DNA of 61,369 bases from CAYMFD01 sp964389475. Its GTDB lineage: Bacteria; Bacteroidota; Bacteroidia; Chitinophagales; Saprospiraceae. The stretch spans positions 1 through 61,369 of the forward strand of contig CAYMFD010000008.1 of the NCBI GenBank assembly GCA_964389475.1. The letters are read 5' to 3'. The position numbers and the translations under genes are program-made. Under the pieces are notes generated by a model. That model searched no databases and was not told the DNA's origin. It worked only from the letters and a program-made list of their open reading frames with translations. Below are positions 1 to 9,253 of this stretch, piece by piece; position 1 is the first letter of the stretch; every line of letters starts with the position of its first letter.

Positions 1-241
1 TAATAAATTCATTGACATGTGTAAAAAGTTGAAGTGTGATTAATAAAGGATTGTTATCTCTTAGGAGCTTGGGACTTAATAGTTGCGGGGCTTCTAGCGA
101 CAAAGGTAACACTTGGATATAGATAAACTGATAGTAAGTGTAATAGATACACTACCTACTCATACCGTCTATTTCAAAAAACAGTTCCCCCACAATCAAA
201 AAGATAAAACAGGAAAGTATTAAGCACTGTTAATCAGGTGC
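1..241. other. left-edge non-coding stretch
   Basis: I see no convincing complete gene here. On the minus strand a perfect TAnnTTTG -7 box (TACCTTTG, plus coordinates 101-108) points leftward, and an ATG on the minus strand at 16-18 opens a frame (MSMNLL) that runs off the window. This may be the promoter and first codons of a gene lying mostly outside, but the visible coding part is too short to judge. Confidence 0.3.
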
Positions 242-535
242 TTACCGTTTAGATATCTTATTATTAGATATCTGCCGTTGCATAGATGACCGGTGCTTAC
301 CCTCGGCGAAACTGCGCTTATTTAGGTGCTTTGTAGACCTACCCTGCACTCTCTTGCGCCACATACGCCAGCTAGAGGGCTTCATCTCGCGGCGCATCAT
401 TGTAATTACCTGCGCCTCTGTGAGCCCAAACTGCATCTCTATAGCCTCAAATGGAGTACGATCTTCCCACGCCATTTCGATGATACGATTGACGTCCCGA
501 TCCGTAAGACCCTCGTATAGTTTTTTAGGTTTCAT
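242..535 (-). CDS. DUF2805 / TIGR03643 family small protein
   Basis: A 97-residue protein with an ATG start. Residues about 1-70 match the conserved small family TIGR03643 (DUF2805), recognisable from LTDRDVNRIIEMAWEDRTPF near the start and the FGLTEAQVI and MRREMKPSSWRMWRKRV segments that follow. The first half resembles a helix-turn-helix-like helical fold, which would fit DNA or RNA binding, but no function is established that I know of. The C-terminal 25 residues are basic and less conserved. It is the last gene before the left edge and is transcribed leftward, in the same direction as the acyl-CoA dehydrogenase gene 42 bp upstream, so the two could be co-transcribed. Confidence 0.8.
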   Translation of the reverse strand: MKPKKLYEGLTDRDVNRIIEMAWEDRTPFEAIEMQFGLTEAQVITMMRREMKPSSWRMWRKRVQGRSTKHLNKRSFAEGKHRSSMQRQISNNKISKR

Positions 536-577
536 AACCGTAGTAACAGAGGGATCAAACCAGTGTTTAACGGATAC

Positions 578-1801
578 CTACTTGAAGGCATTGAGCCCCG
601 TCACATCCATACCCGTGATGAGTAGGTGTATATCGTGTGTACCCTCATAGGTCAGTACCGTCTCTAGGTTCATCATATGTCGCATGACCGGATACTCATT
701 GGTAATACCCATACCACCATGGATCTGCCTAGCCTCTCTAGCTATCTCAAGTGCCATGTTGACATTATTACGCTTAGCCATACTGATCTGCGCTGGAGTA
801 GCCTTGCCGTCATTGGCGAGGGTGCCTAAGCGCCAGGCCAGCAGCTGTGCCTTGGTGATCTCAGTGATCATCTCTGCGAGTTTCTTTTGCGTAAGCTGAA
901 ACCCGCCAATAGGGCGACCAAACTGCTCTCGCTCTAGGCTGTAACGCAGAGCACTATCGTAGCAGTCCAGTGCAGCGCCTATGGCTCCCCAGGCGATACC
1001 ATAGCGGGCCTTGCTCAGGCAGCTTAGTGGACCTTTGAGGCCTTCTACATTGGGTAGGATATTCTCCTTAGGTACTCGCACATTGTCGAATACTAGCTCT
1101 CCAGTAATACTTGCTCGTAAGGACCACTTGCCATGAATCTCAGGAGCGGAGAAACCCTCCATGCCTTTCTCTACGATGATCCCTTTGATCTTACCGGCCT
1201 CGTTCTTGGCCCATACTACAGCGACGTCAGCTACTGGACTATTGGTGATCCACATCTTGGCACCGTTGAGGATGACGTGGTCACCATCCTCGACATAGTT
1301 AGTGGTCATACCACTCGGGTTGCTACCATGATCCGGCTCTGTAAGGCCGAAGCAGCCGATATACTCCCCGCTACCTAACTTGGGCAGGTACTTCTGTCGC
1401 TGCGCTTCACTACCGAAGCGATATATAGGATACATCACTAGCGACCCCTGGACAGAGGCCATCGACCTGACGCCACTATCACCTCGCTCTAGCTCGGCCA
1501 TGATCACACCATAAGCGATCTCATCCATACCGCCACCACCGTACTCTACTGGCAGACTGGGACCAAAGGCACCAATCTCCGCCAAGCCTTTAAATAGGTG
1601 GTGCGGACACTCTGCCCTGTTAGCATAGTCCTCGATAATAGGAGACACCTCTTGCTTGACCCATTGCTGTACAGCCTCCCGCGCTAGCAGGTGGTCCTCA
1701 CTGAGTAGGGCATCTATACCGTAGTAGTCATGGTGCTTATACTGATCTGTCTTGTTACTATGGACGCTTTGCGCAGTTCCATTTGCCGTAGCTGTGGTCA
1801 T
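578..1801 (-). CDS. gcdH: glutaryl-CoA dehydrogenase (acyl-CoA dehydrogenase family)
   Basis: Flavin-dependent dehydrogenase that oxidises and decarboxylates glutaryl-CoA to crotonyl-CoA in lysine, hydroxylysine and tryptophan breakdown. The sequence follows glutaryl-CoA dehydrogenases closely: AELERGDSGVRS, GSLVMYPIYRFGSE, the substrate/FAD motif CFGLTEPDHGSNPSGM (about 150-170), WSLRASITGE, ARYGIAWG, and TYEGTHDIH near the C-terminus, which holds the catalytic-base glutamate. Length (407 residues) is normal for the family. I chose the ATG at 1801; a GTG two codons earlier is possible. A TAnnTTTG box lies 27 bp upstream. A broader acyl-CoA dehydrogenase substrate cannot be excluded, but the C-terminal signature favours glutaryl-CoA. 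Confidence 0.9.
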   Translation of the reverse strand: MTTATANGTAQSVHSNKTDQYKHHDYYGIDALLSEDHLLAREAVQQWVKQEVSPIIEDYANRAECPHHLFKGLAEIGAFGPSLPVEYGGGGMDEIAYGVIMAELERGDSGVRSMASVQGSLVMYPIYRFGSEAQRQKYLPKLGSGEYIGCFGLTEPDHGSNPSGMTTNYVEDGDHVILNGAKMWITNSPVADVAVVWAKNEAGKIKGIIVEKGMEGFSAPEIHGKWSLRASITGELVFDNVRVPKENILPNVEGLKGPLSCLSKARYGIAWGAIGAALDCYDSALRYSLEREQFGRPIGGFQLTQKKLAEMITEITKAQLLAWRLGTLANDGKATPAQISMAKRNNVNMALEIAREARQIHGGMGITNEYPVMRHMMNLETVLTYEGTHDIHLLITGMDVTGLNAFK

Positions 1802-1827
1802 ATACACTTGTTATACTGGTGGTGTGG

Positions 1828-1835
1828 CAAAGATA
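1828..1835 (-). promoter_or_regulatory. Bacteroidota -7 box upstream of gcdH
   Basis: The minus strand reads TATCTTTG, a perfect match to the Bacteroidota primary-sigma -7 consensus TAnnTTTG, 27 bp upstream of the chosen gcdH ATG. I see no clear -33 TTTG element, so this rests on the -7 box and its position. Confidence 0.5.
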
Positions 1836-1897
1836 AGATATATTTGAAGTAGACTGCAGCGATCCTTCCCTACACACAATTGTCAAAATATCCAATT

Positions 1898-2575
1898 ATG
1901 AAAGCTATTGCATGCCTACTCTCACTGCTTATAGTCTCTGCCCTTGCCGCACAGTCCATACCCCTTACTTCATTCTCAGACCTCACTGTAGGAGGGTCGT
2001 TTAATGTCAAGCTAATCCCCAGCGATAAGGACTACGCTGTAATCGTATCAACAAGTGGAGACGAGAAGGATATAAGCATCGATCAAAAAAATGAAACTGT
2101 CAGTATCAATTGGCGTAAGTCAAGATCGAGAAGTATGACTCGTACGGCTGAGATCAGCCTCTACTACACACAGATAGCAGCTATCACTACATCAGGTGGC
2201 GCCATGGTACAGTCGCAGGAAGCGATAGAAACAGCAGCACTGAGCATAAACTGCTCTAGCGGTGGCAGCGCTAACCTCGTACTAGACACGAAGCAGACCA
2301 CGGTACAGGTGAGTAGCGGTGCTAGCAGCAGACTGCGCGGCCATACAGACACACTTAAGAGTGAGGCCAGTAGTGGAGCAAGCGTCAATGCAACTAGACT
2401 AGAAGCTAAAAAGGTATACGCTAGCTCTAGTAGCGGCGCTTCTATCAAGGTAACCGCCACAGAATCATTCGAAGGACAGGCCTCTAGCGGCTCATCTATT
2501 ATGTACGGGGGGTCACCCGAGCAGGTTAATTACGATCGCCAGAGCAGAGGCGGTGGGTCTATAAAACCGATGTAG
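1898..2575 (+). CDS. DUF2807 (head GIN domain) secreted protein
   Basis: A 225-residue exported protein. Residues 1-19 form a signal peptide (MKAIACLLSLLIVSALAAQ), which is why I start at this ATG rather than at a TTG six codons upstream. The rest matches the DUF2807 head GIN domain: an early FSDLTVGGSFNVKL strand, then Ser/Gly/Ala-rich repeats with the recurring pattern SSGAS, predicting a right-handed beta-solenoid. Such proteins are common in Bacteroidota as one or more copies; they have been called putative auto-transporter adhesins, but their role is unproven. The C-terminus is Gly/Ser-rich and unstructured. Confidence 0.8.
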   Translation: MKAIACLLSLLIVSALAAQSIPLTSFSDLTVGGSFNVKLIPSDKDYAVIVSTSGDEKDISIDQKNETVSINWRKSRSRSMTRTAEISLYYTQIAAITTSGGAMVQSQEAIETAALSINCSSGGSANLVLDTKQTTVQVSSGASSRLRGHTDTLKSEASSGASVNATRLEAKKVYASSSSGASIKVTATESFEGQASSGSSIMYGGSPEQVNYDRQSRGGGSIKPM

Positions 2576-2585
2576 CTAAGACACT

Positions 2586-3017
2586 TTAGCGAGCATACTG
2601 AGCTCTCTCCTCCTTGATGATAACAGTAAGCGTCGCCACTTTTTCGCGAAAAGAAGGGTCATTATCATAGATCTGCTGTAACTCGTAGTAGTCATGGATA
2701 CTCAGTCCGTAGCTGGCAGCATACTTTGATATCTTGGCGTCGAGTTCTTCTTGGTAACCCTGCTTGATAATGGCGTACAGCTTTTGGTCGGCTGCAGATA
2801 AGGTTCTAGGATCAGGGACACTGAGTTGAGCAGCCTTGTCAGTGGTAATGTTGTGGTCACGTTGCATACGCTGAGCGAAAGCCACAGGATCTGGTAAATC
2901 TGCCTGGCAATCAAGCTGGATCTTGATCCATTTCTCAATTTTACTTTGCGAGACCAAAACCTGACTTTGGCCTGGCAGTAAGTAGCAACAAATCACAAGT
3001 GTAGTTAACCATTTCAT
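2586..3017 (-). CDS. small secreted protein of unknown function
   Basis: A 143-residue protein that I do not recognise. The start at 3017 gives a typical signal peptide (MKWLTTLVICCYLLPGQSQ); an alternative start 23 codons upstream would place non-hydrophobic residues before it. The mature part is charged and mostly helical (for example DPRTLSAADQKLYAIIKQGY and KISKYAASYGLS), with no Cys pair, metal site or known domain visible. It faces the convergent DUF2807 gene with only a 10-bp gap. A periplasmic role is inferred from the signal peptide alone. Confidence 0.6.
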   Translation of the reverse strand: MKWLTTLVICCYLLPGQSQVLVSQSKIEKWIKIQLDCQADLPDPVAFAQRMQRDHNITTDKAAQLSVPDPRTLSAADQKLYAIIKQGYQEELDAKISKYAASYGLSIHDYYELQQIYDNDPSFREKVATLTVIIKEERAQYAR

Positions 3018-3176
3018 TCTACAAGTATATTCGTTTTTGAAAAGACAATAAGTGATAGCACCGTTAAGACCATTGTAATTCCGCATTATTGACCACTGTT
3101 AACCTCGTTATCACTTCGACGACTTTAAAGAAGTCGTACCTTTACACTATCTATTTCAAATCATCCAGTTTCTATT

Positions 3177-4223
3177 GTGATCAATACTACCCTACTAGCA
3201 GATATCTGTCGAGTACCAGGTGCTCCAGGTTATGAAAAACAAATCCGAGACTTCATCATAAAAGAGGTCAGCCCACTGGTTGACGAAGTACACATCGATA
3301 ACATGGGCAGCGTACATGCCATCAAGCATGGAGAATCGAAAGAACGCGTGATGGTCGCAGCCCATATGGATGAGATCAGTTTCATGGTCACCCACATAGA
3401 TGACAAGGGCTTCATTCGCTTTACTACTCTAGGCGGATTTGACCCTAAAACTCTGACAGCGCAACGCGTCATTATCCATGGCAAGGAGGACATCATCGGT
3501 GTGATGGGTACCAAGCCCATCCATGTGATGACGAGTGAAGAACGGACCAAAATGCCGAAAAACACCGATTACTTCATCGACACAGGTCTACCAGTGGACA
3601 CGGTCAAAGAGCTCATAGGCATCGGTGATACGATCACACGTGAACGAGAGCTGATAGAGATGGGCGACTGTGTCAATGCCAAATCGATCGACAATCGAGT
3701 ATCCGTCTTTATCTTAATAGAGACTCTCCGCAAGCTTGAAGGCAAAAAAGTGCCCTATACTATCTATGGCTCCTTTACCGTGCAGGAGGAGGTAGGCCTA
3801 CGTGGTGCCATAGCAGCGGCTAGCGGCGTCAACCCTAGGTTTGGTATAGCCCTAGATGTAACGATGGCTTACGATCTACCTAGCGCAGCGCCGCACGAGA
3901 TGGTAACTCACCTAGGTAAGGGGACCGCTATCAAAGTCATGGACGGGGCGACTATCTGTGACTACAGAATGGTCGACTACATGAAGACGGTGGCAAAAGA
4001 TAATGACATCACCTACCAACTGGAGGTACTGACGGCTGGCGGGACCGATACAGCGGGTCTACAGCGGCATGCTAACGGTGGCAGCATAGCAGGTGCTATA
4101 TCTATACCCTGCAGATATTTACACCAAGTGATAGAGATGGCACATAAAAAAGACATCAAAGACAGTATCGACCTGCTGTCGCTATGTCTAATCGAACTAG
4201 ACAGTTACGACTGGGGCTTTTAG
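3177..4223 (+). CDS. M42 family metallopeptidase (aminopeptidase/deblocking peptidase)
   Basis: Cytosolic di-metal aminopeptidase of family M42 (glutamyl aminopeptidase/PepA-, FrvX- and YsdC-like), 348 residues, which is the normal length. All metal and catalytic positions are visible: His63 and Asp65 in AAHMDEISFM, bridging Asp172 in SIDNRVSVF, the Glu204-Glu205 pair in FTVQEEVGLRG, Asp227 in GIALDV and His316 in RYLHQVIEM. The AGGTDTAG motif is also present. These enzymes usually form dodecameric tetrahedra that trim peptides released by the proteasome or other proteases. The start codon is GTG. A near-consensus TACCTTTA lies 33 bp upstream at 3137-3144. Confidence 0.9.
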   Translation: MINTTLLADICRVPGAPGYEKQIRDFIIKEVSPLVDEVHIDNMGSVHAIKHGESKERVMVAAHMDEISFMVTHIDDKGFIRFTTLGGFDPKTLTAQRVIIHGKEDIIGVMGTKPIHVMTSEERTKMPKNTDYFIDTGLPVDTVKELIGIGDTITRERELIEMGDCVNAKSIDNRVSVFILIETLRKLEGKKVPYTIYGSFTVQEEVGLRGAIAAASGVNPRFGIALDVTMAYDLPSAAPHEMVTHLGKGTAIKVMDGATICDYRMVDYMKTVAKDNDITYQLEVLTAGGTDTAGLQRHANGGSIAGAISIPCRYLHQVIEMAHKKDIKDSIDLLSLCLIELDSYDWGF

Positions 4224-4280
4224 ATCTACCTAAAGTAATAAATTAAGGCCTTACTAACACTGGCAACAATCACAGGCAGC

Positions 4281-4288
4281 TATCTTTG
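4281..4288 (+). promoter_or_regulatory. Bacteroidota -7 box upstream of outer-membrane barrel gene
   Basis: TATCTTTG matches TAnnTTTG perfectly and lies 59 bp upstream of the ATG at 4348, in a 124-bp intergenic region. No clear -33 motif is visible. Confidence 0.4.
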
Positions 4289-4347
4289 GCCGTTGATAGT
4301 ATAATCGCCTACACCGCATGACGGAGAGTAGCTAAGTAATAGATATA

Positions 4348-5223
4348 ATGATAAGAAAGGTAGCACTACTTGTAGTCATCGTAATGGCTAGCCTCACGGC
4401 TAATGCACAGGACTATAAGTTTGGAATCAGAGCAGGACTTAATGGTAGTACTTTTCGCGGAGAAACCCTCAATCTAGAGAATGCCCAGGAGAACTTCGGC
4501 TTTTCGACGGGTTTTCACTTTGGTATCACATGGGACTATCAGTTTACTGATATTATAGGATTTAAAACAGAGCTCCTCTATATCCAGAATGGAGCATCGT
4601 ACAGTTATGATGGTGATGGCTACTACAAGATCTATCTCGAGGATGACATAACTAGAGTAGAGCGGGGACTAGTTGATCAAGATCTAGACATATCAAATGC
4701 CTACATCACCATACCTGCCATGATCTCTGCTCAGCTGGGCAAACGGTGGGAAGTATACGGGGGTGCTTATGCCTCACTTTTAGTGCAACCCACAGGTAGA
4801 GGTACATTTGACTTCACATCCTTTGATAATGCCGAGGGCATCCGATTTACTCAATCGCTAGACTATAACTATCGATCAGATATACCCGGTGGATTTAATA
4901 CCTCTATCTCTCCTATCGTACTGATCGTAGATGGTGAGACGACCAGCATCGCCAAGGTAGCGGGTGGCTACTATCAGTTTACAGAAGACGAAAAGACCAA
5001 TAAGGCCATCAATAGATTTGATGTAGGTCTAATAGGTGGTTTCAACTACTTTATCAATAAAGGATTTTACATCGGCCTCAGGGGTCAGCTAGGCTTCCTA
5101 GATATTACAGACAATAGCGTAGATCGCGTACTTAATGACCTCAATCCTGATGATAGTATAATCGTCAGTGATGACAGAGACCTACACCTAGGCATACAAG
5201 CATCGTTTGGCTTTAAGTTTTAG
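4348..5223 (+). CDS. PorT-family outer-membrane beta-barrel protein
   Basis: A 291-residue protein with a signal peptide ending at TANAQ (about residue 20), followed by a typical small Bacteroidota barrel: YKFGIRAGLNGSTF at the start, alternating polar/hydrophobic strands throughout, and a C-terminal strand ending in aromatic residues (GIQASFGFKF). This is the outer membrane protein beta-barrel/PorT-like family. Most members have no assigned function; the true T9SS PorT is one member, and I see nothing that identifies this copy as it. aroA starts 7 bp downstream of the stop, so the two are probably co-transcribed. Confidence 0.8.
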   Translation: MIRKVALLVVIVMASLTANAQDYKFGIRAGLNGSTFRGETLNLENAQENFGFSTGFHFGITWDYQFTDIIGFKTELLYIQNGASYSYDGDGYYKIYLEDDITRVERGLVDQDLDISNAYITIPAMISAQLGKRWEVYGGAYASLLVQPTGRGTFDFTSFDNAEGIRFTQSLDYNYRSDIPGGFNTSISPIVLIVDGETTSIAKVAGGYYQFTEDEKTNKAINRFDVGLIGGFNYFINKGFYIGLRGQLGFLDITDNSVDRVLNDLNPDDSIIVSDDRDLHLGIQASFGFKF

Positions 5224-5230
5224 CGGAGAC

Positions 5231-6502
5231 ATGACGGATATGCTAGTGCTACACTGCCCGAGTAAAAATATTGAAGGCCGTATCCGCCTCAGTGGCTCTA
5301 AGTCTATCTCTAATCGGGCCTTACTGATCAATGCCCTCAGCGAGTCACCAATAAGCATCGACGGACTCTCGGACAGCGATGATACCGTGACGCTATCTCG
5401 ACTACTACAAGCACCGAGTGGCACCCTTGACACTGGTCATGCCGGAACGACGTACCGATTTATGACCGCCTACCTAGCCATACGGCCTGGTGAGCAAACC
5501 CTTACAGGCTCTGACAGGATGCTACAGCGACCCATAGGCCCTCTAGTAGATGCCCTTAGATCTATAGGTGCTCGCATAGACTACTTAGGCGAGGAGGGAT
5601 ACCCGCCACTCCGTATAGGTCACTACGATGAGACTAGGTATCAGAAAGAGCTAACTATCCCCGCCAATATCAGCAGCCAGTATATCTCGGCACTCATGAT
5701 GATAGCGCCTAAGATGCCTGCGGGCCTGCGCATATCACTAGCTGGTGACATCGTCTCTCGACCCTATCTAGAGATGACCTTGCGGATCATGCAAGACTTC
5801 GGCTGCGTCTATCGATGGGTCGATGACCACACCGTAGACATACCATCGCAGGCGTATATCACAGACAGCTATACTGTGGAGGCGGACTGGTCTGCAGCCT
5901 CGTACTATTACAGCGTAGCAGCCATAGCTGAGTCTGCAGACATCTACCTAGGCGGCCTATCTGATCAGCAGTTACAAGGCGACCATAAGATGGCCGATAT
6001 CGCTGCCCAAGTGGGAGTACATACGACCTACGAGGAGGGAGGTATACGTATCACTAAAGACGCCGAGGCTAGTCGCAAGTCCATGATCGAGTACAACTTT
6101 ATCAACTGCCCAGACATAGCGCAGACGGTCATGGCCATGTGCAGTGGCATAGGCGTATCTGGACTATACAGCGGCTTACAAACCTTACGGATCAAAGAGA
6201 CAGATAGAATCGCAGCGATGCAAACAGAACTCGCCAAGGTGCAAACCTACCTGAGTAAACTACCGGCACGATTTAGCAAAAAAAGCCAGCAAGAATACTA
6301 CATGCAGGAGGGTAAGGCGGTAGTGGATTATCCATCATTCGAGACCTACCATGACCACCGTATGGCGATGGCGATGGCGCCTCTAGCCCTACTCGGTCCT
6401 GTAACAATTCATGATCCTAGTGTCGTCTCTAAATCGTATCCCACTTTTTGGGAGCACCTAGAACAGTTAGGATTTATTACCAAAACACATACGCATGATT
6501 AA
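5231..6502 (+). CDS. aroA: 3-phosphoshikimate 1-carboxyvinyltransferase (EPSP synthase)
   Basis: Sixth step of the shikimate pathway: joins PEP to shikimate-3-phosphate in the cytosol. Visible family motifs are LSGSKSISNRALLINAL near the N-terminus (S3P binding), GHAGTTYRFMTAYLA (PEP site, with His in place of the usual Asn in NAGT), an SSQYISALMM segment, the RIKETDRIAAM motif and DHRMAMAMAPLAL near the C-terminus. Length of 423 residues is typical. I start at the ATG at 5231, preceded by GCGGAG; a TTG 24 bp earlier would overlap the upstream gene. It overlaps the next gene by 8 bp. Confidence 0.93.
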   Translation: MTDMLVLHCPSKNIEGRIRLSGSKSISNRALLINALSESPISIDGLSDSDDTVTLSRLLQAPSGTLDTGHAGTTYRFMTAYLAIRPGEQTLTGSDRMLQRPIGPLVDALRSIGARIDYLGEEGYPPLRIGHYDETRYQKELTIPANISSQYISALMMIAPKMPAGLRISLAGDIVSRPYLEMTLRIMQDFGCVYRWVDDHTVDIPSQAYITDSYTVEADWSAASYYYSVAAIAESADIYLGGLSDQQLQGDHKMADIAAQVGVHTTYEEGGIRITKDAEASRKSMIEYNFINCPDIAQTVMAMCSGIGVSGLYSGLQTLRIKETDRIAAMQTELAKVQTYLSKLPARFSKKSQQEYYMQEGKAVVDYPSFETYHDHRMAMAMAPLALLGPVTIHDPSVVSKSYPTFWEHLEQLGFITKTHTHD

Positions 6503-7094
6503 GTACAGTTTACTTTTTAGTTTCTTCATGATGGCATCTCTCATGACTGCTCAGACCGAGACCCTGTTTTCAAAAGCAGACATAAGATTTGGCGGTTTCG
6601 GAGGGCCCATCGTCGAGTATAGCACCGTTAATGACCAAGCAATAGTCGATGTCGGTGGTGGTGGCGGACTGCTGATCAACGACTTCTTTATCGGTGGTTA
6701 TGGCATGGGATCTGATGTAGGTACATTACAGATAGACGGTGCCTCTTATGATCTAGAGATGAGTCACGGAGGTGTATGGCTAGGCTACAGTTACAAAAGT
6801 CACAAACTCATACATCCCTACATAAGCGTACGTGCAGGTGGAGGTGAGTTGACGGCCGAAAACACAAGTACGACTAAGTTCGACGATCGATTCTTTGTTG
6901 TGTCGCCTGACATAGGCATAGAGCTCAACCTGGCTAGATGGTTTAAGGTAGTAGCGACAGCTGGTTACAGATTTACCAACATGGAAAATGTCGACATACC
7001 CAATGTGAGCGATAATGCTGCTGATAGCTTTACAGCCGGTCTCACTTTTAGATTTGGACTATTTAACCACAAAGACACGTCGTGGGAAGATTAA
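6495..7094 (+). CDS. small outer-membrane beta-barrel protein, unrecognised
   Basis: A 199-residue exported protein with a signal peptide (FFMMASLMTAQ). The mature region is glycine-rich with alternating strands (GGGGGLLINDFFIGGYGMGS; LAGLTFRFGLF-type ending), which fits an eight-stranded outer-membrane barrel. No specific family is recognised. Its ATG lies inside the 3' end of aroA (8-bp overlap), and its own 3' end overlaps the next gene by 13 bp, so translation is probably coupled along this run. Confidence 0.7.
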   Translation: MIKYSLLFSFFMMASLMTAQTETLFSKADIRFGGFGGPIVEYSTVNDQAIVDVGGGGGLLINDFFIGGYGMGSDVGTLQIDGASYDLEMSHGGVWLGYSYKSHKLIHPYISVRAGGGELTAENTSTTKFDDRFFVVSPDIGIELNLARWFKVVATAGYRFTNMENVDIPNVSDNAADSFTAGLTFRFGLFNHKDTSWED

Positions 7095-8419
7095 TATACC
7101 TACTGGGCCTATTCGCCCTAGTAGCGAGTAGCTGCCAGCGTAAGGCCAGCATTTCTACTCCCGTAGCTGGGCCTGCGTCTATCCCCACCAACGTGGAGAT
7201 ACATGGGGCACCAGGTTTCATAGGACCGTGCGAACCGTCCATTGCCATCAACCCCGCTAATACGCAGCACATCGTTGCAGGATCTATCCTAGACAATATC
7301 TATGTAAGCCTCGATGGTGGCAAGACCTGGAGCAAGGACAAGATGAAGAGCCCATATGGTGTATACGGTGATCCTGTGGTACGATTTGGTTACGATGGTA
7401 CGGTATATTTTGCCCATCTGAGCAATCCCACTGGTAAGGCATACGTAGATCCAGAATTTCTAGATCGGATCGTCGTACAGCGATCTACAGATGGCGGTAC
7501 TACATGGAATGGCGGTACACACCCCTCAATACGAGGTGACAGAGACCAAGACAAGGAATGGCTGCACATCGACCGTACGACCAATACGGTATTGATGACC
7601 TGGACAGAATTTGACAAGTACGGTAGCGAAGACACGACCGATCGTAGTAGAATACTATTTAGCAAATCAATGGATAGCGGTCAGACGTGGAGTGAGCCCA
7701 TCAGTATCTCACAAGTCGAGGGCAACTGTATAGACAGTGATGACACCACAGAGGGTGCTGTACCTACTATGCTGGCCGATGGCACGATCGTAGTTACCTG
7801 GTCGATGGGCGGCATCATATATCTAGACCGCTCTACAGATGGTGGTACTACCTGGCTAGATGAGGACATCGTCGTCAGTGACCAGATAGGAGGCTGGGAC
7901 CTAAGCATACCCGGCATAGGACGCGTCAATGGGATGCCCATACTTGAGTCAGACGCCAGTGCAGGACCTCATAGTGGCAACCTCTATATCAACTGGAGCG
8001 ACCAGCGCAGTGGCAGCGACGATACGGACATATGGCTAGCTCGCAGCGTGGATGGTGGTCTCACCTGGTCGAGCCCGACTAGAGTTAATGACGACCCTGC
8101 GGGCAAGCACCAGTTCTTTAGCTGGATGGATGTGGACCCTACTACGGGCTACATATACATCGTGTTTTATGATAGACGCCATCATGATGACACAGCGACC
8201 GATGTGTACCTGGCGTACTCTCAAGATGGTGGCAAGAGCTTTACCAACATGCAGGTGAGTGAGAAAAGCTTTAAGCCCAATAAGAACATCTTTTTTGGTG
8301 ACTATAACGACATCTCAGCCTATGACGGCGTAGTAAGACCGATATGGACCCGCCTAGATGGGTTTAGATTATCCGTGCATACCGCCCTAATCGATATGAC
8401 GTCTACAAAAGTGAAGTAA
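7082..8419 (+). CDS. BNR/Asp-box repeat lipoprotein (sialidase-like propeller)
   Basis: A 445-residue lipoprotein: the signal peptide ends in a lipobox (LVASSC, Cys about 18). The mature protein has at least six Asp-box repeats of the form S-x-D-x-G-x-T-W: SLDGGKTWS, STDGGTTWN, SMDSGQTWS, STDGGTTWL, SVDGGLTWS and SQDGGKSF. This predicts a six-bladed sialidase-like propeller. Asp boxes occur in many non-sialidase propellers, and I do not see the full catalytic Arg triad, so sialidase activity is not claimed. The start is GTG at 7082, inside the previous gene. The likely location is the periplasm or the outer-membrane surface. Confidence 0.75.
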   Translation: MGRLIYLLGLFALVASSCQRKASISTPVAGPASIPTNVEIHGAPGFIGPCEPSIAINPANTQHIVAGSILDNIYVSLDGGKTWSKDKMKSPYGVYGDPVVRFGYDGTVYFAHLSNPTGKAYVDPEFLDRIVVQRSTDGGTTWNGGTHPSIRGDRDQDKEWLHIDRTTNTVLMTWTEFDKYGSEDTTDRSRILFSKSMDSGQTWSEPISISQVEGNCIDSDDTTEGAVPTMLADGTIVVTWSMGGIIYLDRSTDGGTTWLDEDIVVSDQIGGWDLSIPGIGRVNGMPILESDASAGPHSGNLYINWSDQRSGSDDTDIWLARSVDGGLTWSSPTRVNDDPAGKHQFFSWMDVDPTTGYIYIVFYDRRHHDDTATDVYLAYSQDGGKSFTNMQVSEKSFKPNKNIFFGDYNDISAYDGVVRPIWTRLDGFRLSVHTALIDMTSTKVK

Positions 8420-8470
8420 GACCCCCTAGTAAGACCAGTATTATCTTACAATCGACAAGACAACATCATT

Positions 8471-9178
8471 ATGAAAAAGTACATCCTACTAATATTACTA
8501 CCACTCTTTACGCTATCATGCGACCCAGCTGATCTCCAGAGAGTACTAGACGGCGCTAGCCAACTAGCCCTATCTGATGCTGATGTGGCCAATGGTCTCA
8601 AGGAGGCTCTCAACAAAGGTGTAGGAGAGGCTGTAACTAGACTGTCTCAAGACGGCGGCTACCTGCAGTCAGCCTATAAAATCGCACTACCAGCAGAGGC
8701 ACAGACCGTGATGGATAAGCTCAAGATTATTCCAGGTTTCGAAAATGTAGAGGAAGAAGTCATCCGGCGTATCAACCGCAGTGCCGAAGATGCTGCCACG
8801 AAGGCCAGCCCCATATTCGTAAGTGCCATACGTTCGCTCTCATTTAATGATGTGATGGGCATCCTTATGGGTGACAACAATGCAGCCACGCAATACCTCA
8901 CCAATACGACCAGCAATGCCCTGTATAGTGAGTTTAAACCCTCAGTAGTAGGAAGTCTCAACAAGTTCGGAGCACTAGACTACTACGGTGATGCTGTGGC
9001 TAAATATAATAGTCTGCCATTCGTCAAGCCGCTCAACCCTGATCTAGCAGATCACGTGACAGGTAAGGCACTAGATGGTCTCTACAGTCTGATTGCCAAA
9101 AAAGAAATGGGCATTCGTACAGATCTTAACCAACGTACGTCTGACCTCCTTAGACGCGTCTTCGCTAGACAAGATTAA
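8471..9178 (+). CDS. DUF4197 lipoprotein
   Basis: A 235-residue lipoprotein with lipobox LFTLSC (Cys about 17). The body matches DUF4197: GLKEALNKGVGEAV, YKIALPAEAQTV, FNDVMGILMGDNNAATQYL and KYNSLPFVKP, and it is predicted to be all-helical. DUF4197 proteins occur in Proteobacteria and Bacteroidota and have no established role. It sits 51 bp downstream of the BNR lipoprotein in the same direction, so it could be part of the same transcript. Confidence 0.85.
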   Translation: MKKYILLILLPLFTLSCDPADLQRVLDGASQLALSDADVANGLKEALNKGVGEAVTRLSQDGGYLQSAYKIALPAEAQTVMDKLKIIPGFENVEEEVIRRINRSAEDAATKASPIFVSAIRSLSFNDVMGILMGDNNAATQYLTNTTSNALYSEFKPSVVGSLNKFGALDYYGDAVAKYNSLPFVKPLNPDLADHVTGKALDGLYSLIAKKEMGIRTDLNQRTSDLLRRVFARQD

Positions 9179-9253
9179 TCCACTAAGACGACGCTGCTAG
9201 CGCAACAAAGTGTTGACTCGCTTTGTATCCATATTAATCATTACATACCCCTC

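Noticed and set aside
7082..8419. Catalytic sialidase
   Set aside because: Asp-box repeats are clear, but I could not see the Arg triad and acid/base residues, so only the propeller fold is claimed.
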